Origin: Anaerococcus sp. Marseille-Q7828
GTDB lineage: Bacteria; Bacillota; Clostridia; Tissierellales; Peptoniphilaceae
NCBI RefSeq assembly: GCF_949769285.1
Contig: NZ_OX458331.1
Coordinates: forward strand, 1,736,001 to 1,800,000
Length of the DNA stretch: 64,000 nt
Reading direction: 5' to 3'
In this document: positions 9,643-19,004 of the stretch, one piece after another
Layout of the letters: each line of letters opens with the position of its first letter
Numbering within the stretch: position 1 is the first letter of the stretch
Program-made: the position numbers and the translations under genes
Notes under the pieces: generated by a model
What the model was told of the DNA's origin: nothing
Database searches by the model: none
The model's input: only the letters and a program-made list of their open reading frames with translations

Positions 9643-9675
9643 GAAAAAAGAAGATGACTTTAATCACCTTCTTTT
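9643..9675 (-). terminator. Rho-independent terminator after ispH-rpsA
   Basis: On the minus strand an 11-bp stem (arms 9664-9674 and 9647-9657, one G-U pair, six-base loop) is followed by a run of six T. It ends the long efp-to-ispH gene train just ahead of miaB. Confidence 0.85.
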
Positions 9676-9697
9676 ATTGTTAATTTTATAGATTTTC

Positions 9698-11911
9698 TTA
9701 TTCTATTTCTTCGTCAGCTTCACTTGCTTCTTCTTCAGCTATTGATTCAGCAGCTTCTTCAGTGTTGATTTCTGTTTCGCTAACTTCTTCATGTTCTTCA
9801 ACATTTTCGCTAGCTTCGATATCATCTATAACTCCATCAACTTCGCTTTCTTCGCCGATAAGATCTGTTTCACCAGCACCAAGTAGAGCTTGTTCTAGAA
9901 GATTACCTAGGTTGTTGTTTAGGTCAGCATCTGAAGAGAAGTTTTGGCTTTGACTTCTTTCTGCTTTTCTTCTTGGTCTATTTTGGTTATTGTTAGCTCT
10001 GTTTTCTCTTCTAGGTTTTCTTTCTGGTCTTTCTGGAGCTTCTTCTAGTTGTTTGATTGATAAACCAACTTTTTCTTCTTCTTTGTCAATTGAGATAATC
10101 TTAACTTCGATTTCATCACCAACATTAAGTTCATCAGATGGTTTTTCAACGTGATCCCAAGAAATTTCTGAAACGTGAACTAAACCTTCAACTCCGTCAG
10201 CTACTTCTACAAATGCGCCAAAGTCAAGTAGGTTAACAACTTTACCTTTTACTACATCTCCAACTTCGTGGCTGTTTACAAAGGAATCAAATGGTTTGTC
10301 AAGTAATTGTTTGCGTCCAAGAGAAATTCTGTTCTTTTCTTTATTTAGTTTTAAGATTTTAACTTCGATTTTATCTCCAACATTAAGTACATCAGATGGA
10401 ACTTCAACTCTACTCCAAGCAATGTCAGAAACGTGAAGTAATCCGTCAAGTCCATTTACTTCAACAAAAGCACCGAAGTCTGTAAGTCTAGCTACTTCAC
10501 CTTCTACAACTTGACCTTCCTCAAGTTCTTCCCATCTTTCTTCAAGTTCTCCTTCAAGAACGTCTTTACGAGATAAAACTAATCTATTTTTTCTTTCGTC
10601 AATAGAAACAATCTTTAAATCCCATGTTTCACCAACGAATTTTTTGAAGTTTTTAACAAAATATGTTGCAACTTGGCTTGCAGGAATGAATCCTTGGATT
10701 CCGTTAACTTCAGCAGTTAGACCGCCTTTGTTAAATCCTGTTACATGGCCTTCAACTATTTCGTCGTTTTCATATTTTTCTAATAGTTCTTTCCAGCTCT
10801 TCATTCCTAGAACTCTTCTTGTTGATAATGATACGTTTCCTTCACCATCATCAAGTTTAATAACATAAACATCAAGTACTGATCCTACTTCAAAATGTTC
10901 TTTAGGATTTTCTCTTTCTTCTTCTGTCATTTCATCAAGTTTTATGATACCATCTGCACGGTATTGAATGTCAACAAAAACCTCATCTTCTTTAACATCG
11001 ATAACTGTTCCTGTTACAATATCTTTTGGATAGATTTTTTTCATACTATCTTCAAGACTATTCATAAAATCTTCTTTTGTAAATTCATCCATTTTACTTA
11101 CTACCTCCTCAATAATCTCATCAGGTGTGGACGCACCCGCGATTATTCCAATTTTTTTAAATTCTGAGAGCTTTTGCAAAGGTAGATCTTTAACAGTTTC
11201 AATCCTAAAAACATTATTATTATACAAACTTGCCACGTCATATAGCTTGTTTGTATTAGAACTATTAAAACCACCAACTACAATCATACAATCTACATCC
11301 TTAGCAAGGTCTTTTGCAGAATCTTGCCTTAGTTTTGTAGCATTACAAATTGTGTTATCTATTACTACACTATCATTATTATCTTTTAAGATGTTCGCAA
11401 CATTGTAGTAAAAATCCGATCTGTTTGTAGTTTGACTTACTACATAGATTGGCTTCTTACATCTAATATTTTTTGCTTCAGTCTCATTCGTAATTATTAT
11501 ACCATCTTTTAAATAAGAGTCCATAGCTTTTATCTCAGGATGATTCCTATCTCCGATGATAATTACTTGGTATCCTTCTTCTTCTTTTTCCATTATTTTT
11601 TTATATATATTTGTAAGAACTGGACAGGTTGCATCTAAAATTTCGTTACCATTTTCAATTAGAGCTTTTTTGAAATCTGCACTTTCTCCATGGGCTCTAA
11701 TAAGTATCAAAGAATCCTTGATATTTAGGGCTTCTTCTTTTGTAATTACCTTAAGTCCTTCTTCTTCCAGTTTCCCTACAAGTTGTGGATTATGGATTAA
11801 TGGTCCTACTGTATACTTTTCTTTTGTGCTATCTAGGGCTTGGTTGGCCAAGTCTACCGATCTTTTTACACCAAAGCAAAATCCAGAATTATCAGCTATA
11901 ATTATTTGCAT
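9698..11911 (-). CDS. ispH: IspH (HMBPP reductase) fused to ribosomal protein S1-like domains
   Basis: Residues 1 to about 278 are 4-hydroxy-3-methylbut-2-enyl diphosphate reductase, the last MEP-pathway enzyme making IPP and DMAPP. Cluster cysteines are visible in SGFCFGVKR (C12), DATCPV and NTICNATKLRQ, plus the substrate motifs IRAHGE and VSQTTN. From about 295 to 635 follow four S1 RNA-binding repeats, the last two the best (TDFGAFVEVNGLDGLLHVSD and LDFGAFVEVADGVEGLVHVS). Then comes an Arg-rich stretch and a very acidic tail of about 70 residues. The IspH-S1 fusion is known in clostridia; the tail is less usual. It overlaps plsC by 20 bases, in the order cmk-plsC-ispH/rpsA. Confidence 0.96.
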   Translation of the reverse strand: MQIIIADNSGFCFGVKRSVDLANQALDSTKEKYTVGPLIHNPQLVGKLEEEGLKVITKEEALNIKDSLILIRAHGESADFKKALIENGNEILDATCPVLTNIYKKIMEKEEEGYQVIIIGDRNHPEIKAMDSYLKDGIIITNETEAKNIRCKKPIYVVSQTTNRSDFYYNVANILKDNNDSVVIDNTICNATKLRQDSAKDLAKDVDCMIVVGGFNSSNTNKLYDVASLYNNNVFRIETVKDLPLQKLSEFKKIGIIAGASTPDEIIEEVVSKMDEFTKEDFMNSLEDSMKKIYPKDIVTGTVIDVKEDEVFVDIQYRADGIIKLDEMTEEERENPKEHFEVGSVLDVYVIKLDDGEGNVSLSTRRVLGMKSWKELLEKYENDEIVEGHVTGFNKGGLTAEVNGIQGFIPASQVATYFVKNFKKFVGETWDLKIVSIDERKNRLVLSRKDVLEGELEERWEELEEGQVVEGEVARLTDFGAFVEVNGLDGLLHVSDIAWSRVEVPSDVLNVGDKIEVKILKLNKEKNRISLGRKQLLDKPFDSFVNSHEVGDVVKGKVVNLLDFGAFVEVADGVEGLVHVSEISWDHVEKPSDELNVGDEIEVKIISIDKEEEKVGLSIKQLEEAPERPERKPRRENRANNNQNRPRRKAERSQSQNFSSDADLNNNLGNLLEQALLGAGETDLIGEESEVDGVIDDIEASENVEEHEEVSETEINTEEAAESIAEEEASEADEEIE

Positions 11912-12503
11912 TTCTACCTTCTATTTCTCCCAATTTACTAGTATAAATCTTTGTAAATACTTCATCTGTCATCTCTTCCATAGCAACTTTTGTTTTCATA
12001 TCCAGATACTTATCAAGTCTTACAGGCTCGTGAATATTTACAAAAGTTTTTCTAAATGGCTTAAATGTTGATATAATTTCAACAGGAATGATATCTACCT
12101 TTGCTTTTAAAGCCATAAAGCTTACCCCATCTTTCATATTGGCCCTATCAATATTCTTAGTCCTTGTTCCCTCTGGCATAATCCCTATAGTCTTGTCTTC
12201 TTTAAGCAATTTAATACAATGTTTAAGACTTGCCAGGTCTCTACCATCTCTTTCCACTGGGATTACTCCAAGTTTTTTTACAAGCCAACCTACAATTGGC
12301 CAAGTAGTGATTTCTTTTTTGGCCACAAAATATATTTGATTTGGAATAGAAATGGCCAAAAATATTGGATCCCAATTGGACTTATGATTGGCACATAGGA
12401 TATAGTCATTATTTTCCGGCAAATTTTCAAGTCCATCCACATGGACTCTCATAATAGGCTTGATAAAAAATATCAAGATAGCCCTTAAAACTTTATAAAA
12501 CAT
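11892..12503 (-). CDS. plsC: 1-acyl-sn-glycerol-3-phosphate acyltransferase
   Basis: Makes phosphatidic acid by acylating lysophosphatidate at the membrane. Length 203. A hydrophobic N-terminal helix (about 5-18) precedes the catalytic H-x4-D motif, H40 to D45 in NHKSNWD. The phosphate-binding motif is PEGTRTKN (E111, R114). It overlaps cmk by 11 bases and ispH-rpsA by 20, so the three are one transcription unit; the same cluster occurs in many Firmicutes. Confidence 0.94.
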   Translation of the reverse strand: MFYKVLRAILIFFIKPIMRVHVDGLENLPENNDYILCANHKSNWDPIFLAISIPNQIYFVAKKEITTWPIVGWLVKKLGVIPVERDGRDLASLKHCIKLLKEDKTIGIMPEGTRTKNIDRANMKDGVSFMALKAKVDIIPVEIISTFKPFRKTFVNIHEPVRLDKYLDMKTKVAMEEMTDEVFTKIYTSKLGEIEGRNANNYS

Positions 12504-13146
12504 CTTCTTTATCCATATGGCTTAAAATAGCATCTATTGTTTGGTCTATGCTTTGCATAGAACTATCAATTTCTATTGCATCGTCTGCCTTTCTAAGAGG
12601 CGAATTTTCCCTTGATGAGTCATATAGGTCCCTATCTATTATAGATTTTTCTATTTCTTCTATAGTTAACTCTGACTCATTTTGCAAAAATCTCCTCCTA
12701 GCCCTTTCTTTGCTTGAGGCTGTCAGATAGAATTTATATTTTGCATCAGGAAATACAACTGTACCAATATCCCTACCGTCAAGGACAAAGGATTTTTCAT
12801 TGGCTATTTCTCTTTGCATTGATACTAGCTTTTCTCTTACTAGGGCATTTGCTGAAACCCAAGATACATTTTTGGTAACTTGGTCAGTCCTTATTTCTTT
12901 TTCAATATTTTTGCCATTTAAATAAATCTCGTTGTCTATAAAATTTATTTTTATCTTACCAAGCATTGAAAGTATTTGCTCATCACTTGCATCTTCATTT
13001 ATACTATTTTCTAAGAAAAAATGAGTAACAGCCCTATACATTGCCCCTGTATTTAAGTATTGTATCTTTAAAATCTCTGCCAATTCATTTGATATTGTTG
13101 ATTTGCCTGAACCACTTGGTCCATCTATTGCAATAATATATGTCAT
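12493..13146 (-). CDS. cmk: Cytidylate kinase
   Basis: Phosphorylates CMP and dCMP to the diphosphates with ATP. 217 residues, standard length. The P-loop GPSGSGKST lies at 9-17; LNTGAMYRA and LDGRDIGTVVFPDA are the nucleotide-monophosphate-binding motifs typical of Cmk, and RARRRFLQ forms part of the LID region. The start overlaps the stop of the upstream FAD protein gene by four bases. Confidence 0.96.
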   Translation of the reverse strand: MTYIIAIDGPSGSGKSTISNELAEILKIQYLNTGAMYRAVTHFFLENSINEDASDEQILSMLGKIKINFIDNEIYLNGKNIEKEIRTDQVTKNVSWVSANALVREKLVSMQREIANEKSFVLDGRDIGTVVFPDAKYKFYLTASSKERARRRFLQNESELTIEEIEKSIIDRDLYDSSRENSPLRKADDAIEIDSSMQSIDQTIDAILSHMDKEDVL

Positions 13147-14357
13147 AGTTTCTCCTTTATAGCATTAGCTGCTGCATAGGCACTAGTGAAAGCTAGCTGT
13201 AGGTTGTATCCACCTGTTAATCCATCTATATCAAGAACTTCTCCTATAAAATATAGGTCAGGAACTTTTTTTGATTCCATGGTTTTGGGGTTTATTTCAT
13301 CTACATTAACCCCACCTTTTGTTATTACAGCAGTATTAAATCCACCAAATCTATCAAAGGTCAATTTAAAATTAATAATATTTTCTATTATATTATGGCG
13401 GTCATTTCTTGTAAGCTCTGATGCTTTCCTAGACAAATCCACATTTGACCTGCTTAGGATAATAGGACAAAGTGCTTCAGCCATATATTCTTTAAGAATA
13501 TTTACCACATCTTTCTTTGGATTTTTATTTAATAGTTCTATAAAATCCCTATCAAGCTCATCGAAATCTTTGCCCGTAAAGTTAAGTCTTATTTCCGTTA
13601 TATTTTCATTGATAGCCATAGATGATATTTTCAAAACACAAGGACCTGTTATAAAGTTTTTTGTTATTAGAACTGGTCCATAATCTTCTTTAGATCCCCT
13701 ATCACTTATAAGCCTTATCCCTATACTATCAAAGGATAAAGCTTTTATGGTTTTCAAATCCTTATCCTTAAAAAATATGGGAACTAAGGACGGCCTTAAT
13801 TTTGTTATACTATGGCCAAAGTCTCTGGCAAAATTGTAGCCATCACCAGACGAGCCTGTATTGGGATATGAAAGTCCGCCTGTCGCAATGATCAAATAGT
13901 CAAATTGATAATCTTTTTTTGCTGTTGTTACAAGAAAATTGTCATTCTTTTTGATTTTTAGGACCTCAGCATTTGTAACAAGCTTGATGTTTTTCTCTAC
14001 TATCAACTTTTCAAAAAAGCTAATAACATCTTTTGCTTTTTGTGACTTAGGGAAAATCCTGTCATCGTCTTCTCTCACAAGTTCTAGGCCATTATTTTCA
14101 AAAAATTCAATACTAGCATAATTATCGTGAAGATTAAAGGCAGAGTATATAAACTTTTTGTTGGTAACAATATTTTCTAAAAATTCATCATAGTATTTGC
14201 CATTAGTAATATTGCACCTACCATTGCCTGTCATAAGAATCTTCTTGCCTATTTCAGAATTTTTCTCTAATATGGTAACTTCGTTATTTTCATTTTTTAA
14301 GTTTACGGCAGCATAGAGTCCACTTGCCCCAGCTCCGATAATTCCGATTTTTTTCAT
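13143..14357 (-). CDS. FAD-dependent oxidoreductase of the HI0933/BaiN family
   Basis: A 404-residue flavoprotein. The dinucleotide-binding motif GAGASG is at 8-13, followed by the acidic end of strand two (ILEKN); MTGNGRCNITN is a family hallmark, YLIIATGGLSYPNTGSSGDG is the second FAD contact, and the C-terminus has the family ending GGYNLQLAFTSAYAA. Family members include BaiN, a bile-acid-related reductase, but most have no known substrate, so no function is claimed. No Shine-Dalgarno is visible. A TGG-TAAAAT extended -10 (14369-14377) ends only about 12 bases before the ATG, so the 5' leader may be about five bases. Confidence 0.88.
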   Translation of the reverse strand: MKKIGIIGAGASGLYAAVNLKNENNEVTILEKNSEIGKKILMTGNGRCNITNGKYYDEFLENIVTNKKFIYSAFNLHDNYASIEFFENNGLELVREDDDRIFPKSQKAKDVISFFEKLIVEKNIKLVTNAEVLKIKKNDNFLVTTAKKDYQFDYLIIATGGLSYPNTGSSGDGYNFARDFGHSITKLRPSLVPIFFKDKDLKTIKALSFDSIGIRLISDRGSKEDYGPVLITKNFITGPCVLKISSMAINENITEIRLNFTGKDFDELDRDFIELLNKNPKKDVVNILKEYMAEALCPIILSRSNVDLSRKASELTRNDRHNIIENIINFKLTFDRFGGFNTAVITKGGVNVDEINPKTMESKKVPDLYFIGEVLDIDGLTGGYNLQLAFTSAYAAANAIKEKL

Positions 14358-14380
14358 ATACTATAAAAATTTTACCATAA

Positions 14381-14403
14381 AAAAAAGAAATAGATAACTA
14401 TTC
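14381..14403 (-). terminator. Possible weak terminator after rluB
   Basis: On the minus strand GAATAG-TTAT-CTATTTC (one bulge) overlaps the rluB stop region and is followed by eight T. The stem is short, so it may only attenuate transcription into the downstream FAD gene, which has its own -10-like sequence. Confidence 0.45.
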
Positions 14404-15093
14404 CTTAATCAATCTTACAAAATCCATTTCTTTTTGGTTAAATCTTTGATAGCACCCTTCTTTCAAATCATCAAGGTAAATGCCACCAATTCTTTCTCTC
14501 TTTAGGTCGACCACCCTAGACCCTAGGACATCAAACATTCTCCTGATTTGGCGGTTATAACCTTGTCTTATTAGGACCCTATAAGTATTTGCTCCTATAT
14601 ATTTTATCTTCGCATCTGAAGTAAACTCATTGTTGCCTATATCAAGGCCAGTTTCAAACTCTCTTATTTGGTCTTGATCTAAAAGTCTATTAACTTTTAC
14701 CACGTATTCTTTGCTAATTCCAGAGGATGGATGAGTTAGGGAACTAGTAAAATCACCATCGTTGGTAATTATTAAAAGTCCGTGGCTATCCTTATCAAGC
14801 CTACCTGCAGCAAAAAACCTTTGGTCAATATCTATCAAATTATTCAAATCTTTGTCATTGTGGGGATCAAAGTTGCTGGTAATGTAGCCAACTGGTTTGT
14901 TTAGCTTATAGTATACATATTCTTCTACTTTTAATATTTCTCCACCAATAGAAACCACATCAGAAGAACTTACTTGGTAACCAAGCTCAGTTAAGACTTT
15001 GCCATTAACCTTAACTTTGCCTGCTTTAATCAATTCATCTGCTTTCCTACGTGAACTATAGCCAGACTTGGCTATAAATTTATTTATCCTCAT
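14398..15093 (-). CDS. rluB: Pseudouridine synthase RluB/RsuA family
   Basis: Isomerises a uridine in rRNA to pseudouridine. An N-terminal S4 RNA-binding domain (about 1-50, SGYSSRRKADELI) precedes the synthase domain. The catalytic Asp is D100 in AAGRLDKDSHGLL; YNRQIRRM is the second family motif. The frame is open to 15105 (a GTG), but the ATG at 15091-15093 has GTGAGGAT six bases ahead, so I start there (231 residues), overlapping scpB by 14 bases. In Firmicutes rluB usually follows scpAB, as here. The large-subunit RluB (U2605) role is inferred from this context. Confidence 0.9.
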   Translation of the reverse strand: MRINKFIAKSGYSSRRKADELIKAGKVKVNGKVLTELGYQVSSSDVVSIGGEILKVEEYVYYKLNKPVGYITSNFDPHNDKDLNNLIDIDQRFFAAGRLDKDSHGLLIITNDGDFTSSLTHPSSGISKEYVVKVNRLLDQDQIREFETGLDIGNNEFTSDAKIKYIGANTYRVLIRQGYNRQIRRMFDVLGSRVVDLKRERIGGIYLDDLKEGCYQRFNQKEMDFVRLIKE

Positions 15094-15616
15094 ATATATC
15101 CTCACTTATATCCTTTATCTCTGGCAATTCTGACAAATCTTTTATATCAAAATATTGCAAAAATAAGTTTGTAGTAACATATATAATTGGTTTGCCAATT
15201 TTATCAAGTCTACCATTTTCTCTAATAAGCCCCCTATCAAGCAGATTGTCTATAGTTGTTTGTGAACTTACGCCCCTAATCTTATCTACTTCTGCCCTTG
15301 TGATGGGCTGTTTGTAGGCAACAATTGATAGGGTTTCAAGGGCTGATGAAGTAAGCTTTTTGGGACTTTGCTTTACTAGGGATTCAAAATATTTGTCATG
15401 TTTTGCTCTTGTTACAAATTGGTAAGAAGAATCAAACTCTTTTATTATAAGTCCACTATCCATAGAATTCCTCTCATCAATCATTTCCCCTAAGGCTATT
15501 TTTATTTGATTTTTATCACTATTTTTAATAATCTTGCTTAAATCATCTATATCAATGGGCTGGCCCCATACATATAAGATTTCTTCTATTAAGCCTTTTA
15601 GATAATCATTTTCCAT
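15080..15616 (-). CDS. scpB: Segregation and condensation protein B
   Basis: Two winged-helix domains in 178 residues. The motif LETLSIVAYKQPITRAEVDKIRG spans about 90-112 and is the strongest signature of the ScpB family. ScpB dimers bind ScpA and, with SMC, form the bacterial condensin that compacts and segregates chromosomes. Five bases separate it from scpA upstream and it overlaps rluB downstream. The SMC gene is not in this window. Confidence 0.95.
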   Translation of the reverse strand: MENDYLKGLIEEILYVWGQPIDIDDLSKIIKNSDKNQIKIALGEMIDERNSMDSGLIIKEFDSSYQFVTRAKHDKYFESLVKQSPKKLTSSALETLSIVAYKQPITRAEVDKIRGVSSQTTIDNLLDRGLIRENGRLDKIGKPIIYVTTNLFLQYFDIKDLSELPEIKDISEDIYEDK

Positions 15617-15621
15617 ATTTC

Positions 15622-16314
15622 CTACATTCTTTTTTTGATGTGAAATTTGTTCCCATCTTTTTGAAACAAATATATTTCCTTTAGTTTAAAAAGTTCTAAT
15701 AGAGCCAAAAAACTTGCTATGCATTCTGCCTTGGAGTGGATATTATTAATTATAAGATCAAGTCTTAAGTCTCCTCTTATTTCCAAAGCTTTCCTATAGT
15801 TGCCTATATAATCATTGATATCTGGCAAGCTTACTATTTCAACTTTCTTATTATTCTCTGGCTCTTCATTTAGCCTATTTAACAACTTTTCAAATTGTTT
15901 GGCAAGTATTCTTACATCCTTTGCTATTATTTGATCAGAAGTTTCAAACTGTGATAAGTCTTCTTGGTATTTGGAATGAATTTTGGAAGCTTCCTCTTCC
16001 AAGTATTTCAAATCATCCTGGACAGATTTGATTTTCTTGTATTCTATAAGATAGGATATAAAATCTTCTTCCAGGTCATCTTCGTCATCTTTTGGCAAAA
16101 GTTTGTTTGACTTTATGCTAAGAAGTACTGAAGCAATGTAAATAAATGAACTTATGTCATCAATTTCTCTATCAAGCTTTTCTATCCCAAGAAGATACTT
16201 ATTTGTAATATCACCTAAGTTTATATCATATATATCTATCTTTTCTTTTTCTATTAATTTTAATAGCAAATCAAAAGGGCCTTCAAAGCCCTCAAATTCA
16301 ACATTTAAATTCAT
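15622..16314 (-). CDS. scpA: Segregation and condensation protein A
   Basis: Kleisin subunit of bacterial condensin, 230 residues. The N-terminal helical part (FEGPFDLLLKLIEKEKIDIYD, about 8-28) binds the SMC neck, the acidic middle (LPKDDEDDLEED) is a flexible bridge with the ScpB-binding region, and the C-terminal winged helix (FLALLELFKLKEIYLFQ) binds the SMC head. It overlaps the Nudix gene by four bases (ATGA). Confidence 0.95.
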   Translation of the reverse strand: MNLNVEFEGFEGPFDLLLKLIEKEKIDIYDINLGDITNKYLLGIEKLDREIDDISSFIYIASVLLSIKSNKLLPKDDEDDLEEDFISYLIEYKKIKSVQDDLKYLEEEASKIHSKYQEDLSQFETSDQIIAKDVRILAKQFEKLLNRLNEEPENNKKVEIVSLPDINDYIGNYRKALEIRGDLRLDLIINNIHSKAECIASFLALLELFKLKEIYLFQKDGNKFHIKKRM

Positions 16315-16856
16315 TTGTTTCTGTGATTTACTGCATGTAGTACTGCAATAATTGTCTTGGCATCAGTGATTTCACCATTTAAAACCATCTCATATAAGTC
16401 ATCTATTGGAAAAGATTCTGCATGCAAAAATTCATCTTCATCCAAGTCCAATTTTGACTCTACAAGTTCATGAGCTTCGAAAAATGACAGTTTATCATTG
16501 GTAAATCCTGGAGATGCGTACATGGTAAATAAGAAGTCAATCTTTTCTGGGTAATAGCCTATTTCTTCTTGAAGTTCCCTTTTTGCTGTCTCTATTGGTG
16601 CTTCATTGCTTTCTACTAGACCTGCAGGTATTTCTAGCATTACCTTATCGACTGCTATCCTATATTGACTAACCATCCAAAGTCTATCATCTCCATCATA
16701 AGCTATGATTCCAACACCTTTTTGGTGGTCAACTATCTCTCTTTTGGAATATTTTTTGTTTTGAAGTTCTACAGTATCAACTCTAAGCTTTAATATTTTA
16801 CCATCATATATGGTATCTGATTTGATTGATTTCTCGTAAAATTTATCTTCGGTCAT
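16311..16856 (-). CDS. nudF: Nudix hydrolase, ADP-ribose pyrophosphatase type
   Basis: 181 residues. A complete Nudix box, G79-x5-E85-x7-R93-E94-x2-E97-E98, holds the Mg2+ that cleaves a nucleoside diphosphate linkage. The upstream HQKGVGIIAYDG and the Pro about 15 residues after the box (MYASPGFTNDK) are typical of ADP-ribose pyrophosphatases, which clear free ADP-ribose. Exact substrate is an inference from family. It sits between recN and scpA, overlapping both by a few bases, a usual Firmicutes order. Confidence 0.9.
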   Translation of the reverse strand: MTEDKFYEKSIKSDTIYDGKILKLRVDTVELQNKKYSKREIVDHQKGVGIIAYDGDDRLWMVSQYRIAVDKVMLEIPAGLVESNEAPIETAKRELQEEIGYYPEKIDFLFTMYASPGFTNDKLSFFEAHELVESKLDLDEDEFLHAESFPIDDLYEMVLNGEITDAKTIIAVLHAVNHRNK

Positions 16857-18543
16857 TTCTTAACTCCTCTGCCATTGTTAGCATTTCCCTTGCCGAATGT
16901 AAGGTAATATCAGTAATATTTACTCCACCTATTAATCTTGAGATTTCTTCTACTCTCTTTTCGTCTTCAATTTTTTCCGTTTTTGATATTGTAAAATCAC
17001 CTTCATCATTTTTTGTAATCAAAATGTGATTTTGTGCCAAAGCCGCTATTTGAGGCAAGTGGCTGATAGATATTACCTGTCTTTTCTTTGATAGATCTAG
17101 GATTTTCTCTCCTACCACTTGAGCCGTCCTACCAGAAATCCCAGTATCTATCTCATCAAATATCATTGTATCAACATTATCAAAGTCTGCAAATATTTCC
17201 TTAAAAGCAAGCATAATCCTTGATATTTCACCACCAGAAGCTGTGGCAGAAAGTGATTTTAGCTTCTCTCCCTTGTTTGTTCTGATTAGGAAATCTACAT
17301 CATCATAACCTGTCATATCAATATGGTCTTTTTTTGAAAATTCTATCTTAAAAAGTCCATTTTTGATATTTAATTCTCTAATAGAAGTATTAATTGCTTT
17401 TTCTAAGATCTTGCTTTTTTTAAGACGAATTTCATGTAGTTTACTTGCATATATGTCAAGCTTCTGGTCTATTTCTTTTATTTTTTGGTCTTTACTTAAG
17501 CGTAGGCTTTCTATCTCATCTAGTTCTTTTAATCTACTTGAGATTTCATCATAATACTTTATTATCTCTTCTATACTTTGCCCATATTTACGCTTTAGAT
17601 TAAACAATACTTGCATCAGCTCTTCAAGTTCTTTTTCTCTTTCTGGATCACCTATTAGGCTTTCTTCGTAGAGATCCATATCAGAATATAGGTCATTGAT
17701 TTCATCATTTATAGCAGAAAGTCTATCATAAAAATCACTAATTTTCTTATCAATATTAGTGAAATTTGATATCTCAGAAAGAGAAGCTCCTAGCATACTT
17801 GTAAGTGACTGTTGGTCATAATCAGTAGAATCAAGTATAGATTTAGCCGCTCCAATGGCAGTTCTTAAATCGTTTATGTTGTTTAGTTTCTTATACTCTT
17901 CATCGATTTCTTCTTCATTTATAGAAAAAAGATCAATGGCCTCAATTTCTTCAATTTGATACTTAATCAAATCTCGCTCTCTTTGGATTTCCTCGTCAGT
18001 TAGATTGAGATTTGCAAATTTTACTAAATAATCATTTTTTTGATTATTTAAAGCCTTTATCATTTTTCTTAAATCGGAAGTTTCTTTGTCATTAGAGTAG
18101 TTATCTATGAGGTAAATATAATTTGCCTTGTTCATAAAGGCATTTGAATCACCCTGGTTATATATATCGATTAATATAGGTGAGATTTCTCTTAGAATGG
18201 TTAAATTCGCCACTCTACCGTTAATCCTAAGAGTGGACGATTTTGGAGTAATGGTCCTATTTACTATAAGTTTGTTGTCATTTTCATCAAATAAAACAGT
18301 ATTATTTTCTAGTATTTTCTTAGTTTCTTCATCAACTATAAAAATACCTTCAATAGTTGTTGAGTCAGCAAAACGACCAACAATATCCTTGTTAGCCTTT
18401 TTTCCCAATAACAAATTGATGGCTTCAAGTATGAGGGATTTACCAGATCCGGTCTCTCCAGTTAGTACATTAAAGCCATCTTCAAAAAATATGTGATTTC
18501 TTTTTATAATTACAAAATTATCTATAAAAAGCTCAGCTAACAT
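16843..18543 (-). CDS. recN: DNA repair protein RecN
   Basis: SMC-like ATPase acting early in double-strand break repair. 566 residues. Walker A is GETGSGKS (29-36); two long coiled-coil arms (about 150-215 and 265-385) flank a central hinge-like segment; the ABC signature is TASGGEISRIML and Walker B is MIFDEIDTGISG. It directly follows argR (overlap at the ATG), the standard argR-recN pairing of Firmicutes. Confidence 0.97.
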   Translation of the reverse strand: MLAELFIDNFVIIKRNHIFFEDGFNVLTGETGSGKSLILEAINLLLGKKANKDIVGRFADSTTIEGIFIVDEETKKILENNTVLFDENDNKLIVNRTITPKSSTLRINGRVANLTILREISPILIDIYNQGDSNAFMNKANYIYLIDNYSNDKETSDLRKMIKALNNQKNDYLVKFANLNLTDEEIQRERDLIKYQIEEIEAIDLFSINEEEIDEEYKKLNNINDLRTAIGAAKSILDSTDYDQQSLTSMLGASLSEISNFTNIDKKISDFYDRLSAINDEINDLYSDMDLYEESLIGDPEREKELEELMQVLFNLKRKYGQSIEEIIKYYDEISSRLKELDEIESLRLSKDQKIKEIDQKLDIYASKLHEIRLKKSKILEKAINTSIRELNIKNGLFKIEFSKKDHIDMTGYDDVDFLIRTNKGEKLKSLSATASGGEISRIMLAFKEIFADFDNVDTMIFDEIDTGISGRTAQVVGEKILDLSKKRQVISISHLPQIAALAQNHILITKNDEGDFTISKTEKIEDEKRVEEISRLIGGVNITDITLHSAREMLTMAEELRNDRR

Positions 18544-18995
18544 TATCTAACCATGTCCCTCAAATCTTCTATTAATTCATCTAAGCGATCGAAATCTTTT
18601 GGCGTTATAAATATAGTATCAATTCCTGTAACCATACCCGCTACATTTTCAAGCTTAGAATTTGTAATATACTGGCCGCATACTGTAGCACAATATGATA
18701 TAGTTTTTATGACACATAATTGAGCTGATTTTTCAACTGAAAGTACTGATTCCTTGAAAATTTTTTCCATTCTCTCATTTAAGGTATCGTATACGGTGTC
18801 GACAACTGTATATTTGTACTCATAATCGTCAGTTTGAACTTTGGATATCCTGAGTTCCTTTATATCTCTTGAAATTGTAGCCTGAGTGGCATCAACTCCA
18901 TGGTCTTTTAGCATATCCGATAATTGTGATTGTGTTTTGACCTCATTATTTTGTATAATATCAAGAATAAGTCTTTGTCTAGTGTATTTTTTCAT
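18543..18995 (-). CDS. argR: Arginine repressor ArgR/AhrC
   Basis: 150 residues with an N-terminal winged helix (about 1-70, with TQATISRDIKELRISKV as recognition helix) and a C-terminal arginine-binding, hexamer-forming domain (about 80-150). The ligand motif near the end reads GIDTIFI rather than the common GDDTIL, keeping the second Asp. With arginine bound it represses biosynthesis or activates catabolism. No arginine genes lie in this window. AAGGAT precedes the ATG. Confidence 0.94.
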   Translation of the reverse strand: MKKYTRQRLILDIIQNNEVKTQSQLSDMLKDHGVDATQATISRDIKELRISKVQTDDYEYKYTVVDTVYDTLNERMEKIFKESVLSVEKSAQLCVIKTISYCATVCGQYITNSKLENVAGMVTGIDTIFITPKDFDRLDELIEDLRDMVR

Positions 18996-19004
18996 ATGTA
19001 ATCC

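Noticed and set aside
11556-12071. 171-codon open frame on the plus strand opposite ispH and plsC
   Set aside because: Antisense shadow of two well-supported genes; the product looks like random hydrophobic sequence and there is no ribosome site.
13186-13683. 165-codon plus-strand frame opposite the FAD protein gene
   Set aside because: Antisense shadow; no recognisable domain, Ser/Phe/Ile-rich as expected from reading an AT-rich gene backwards.
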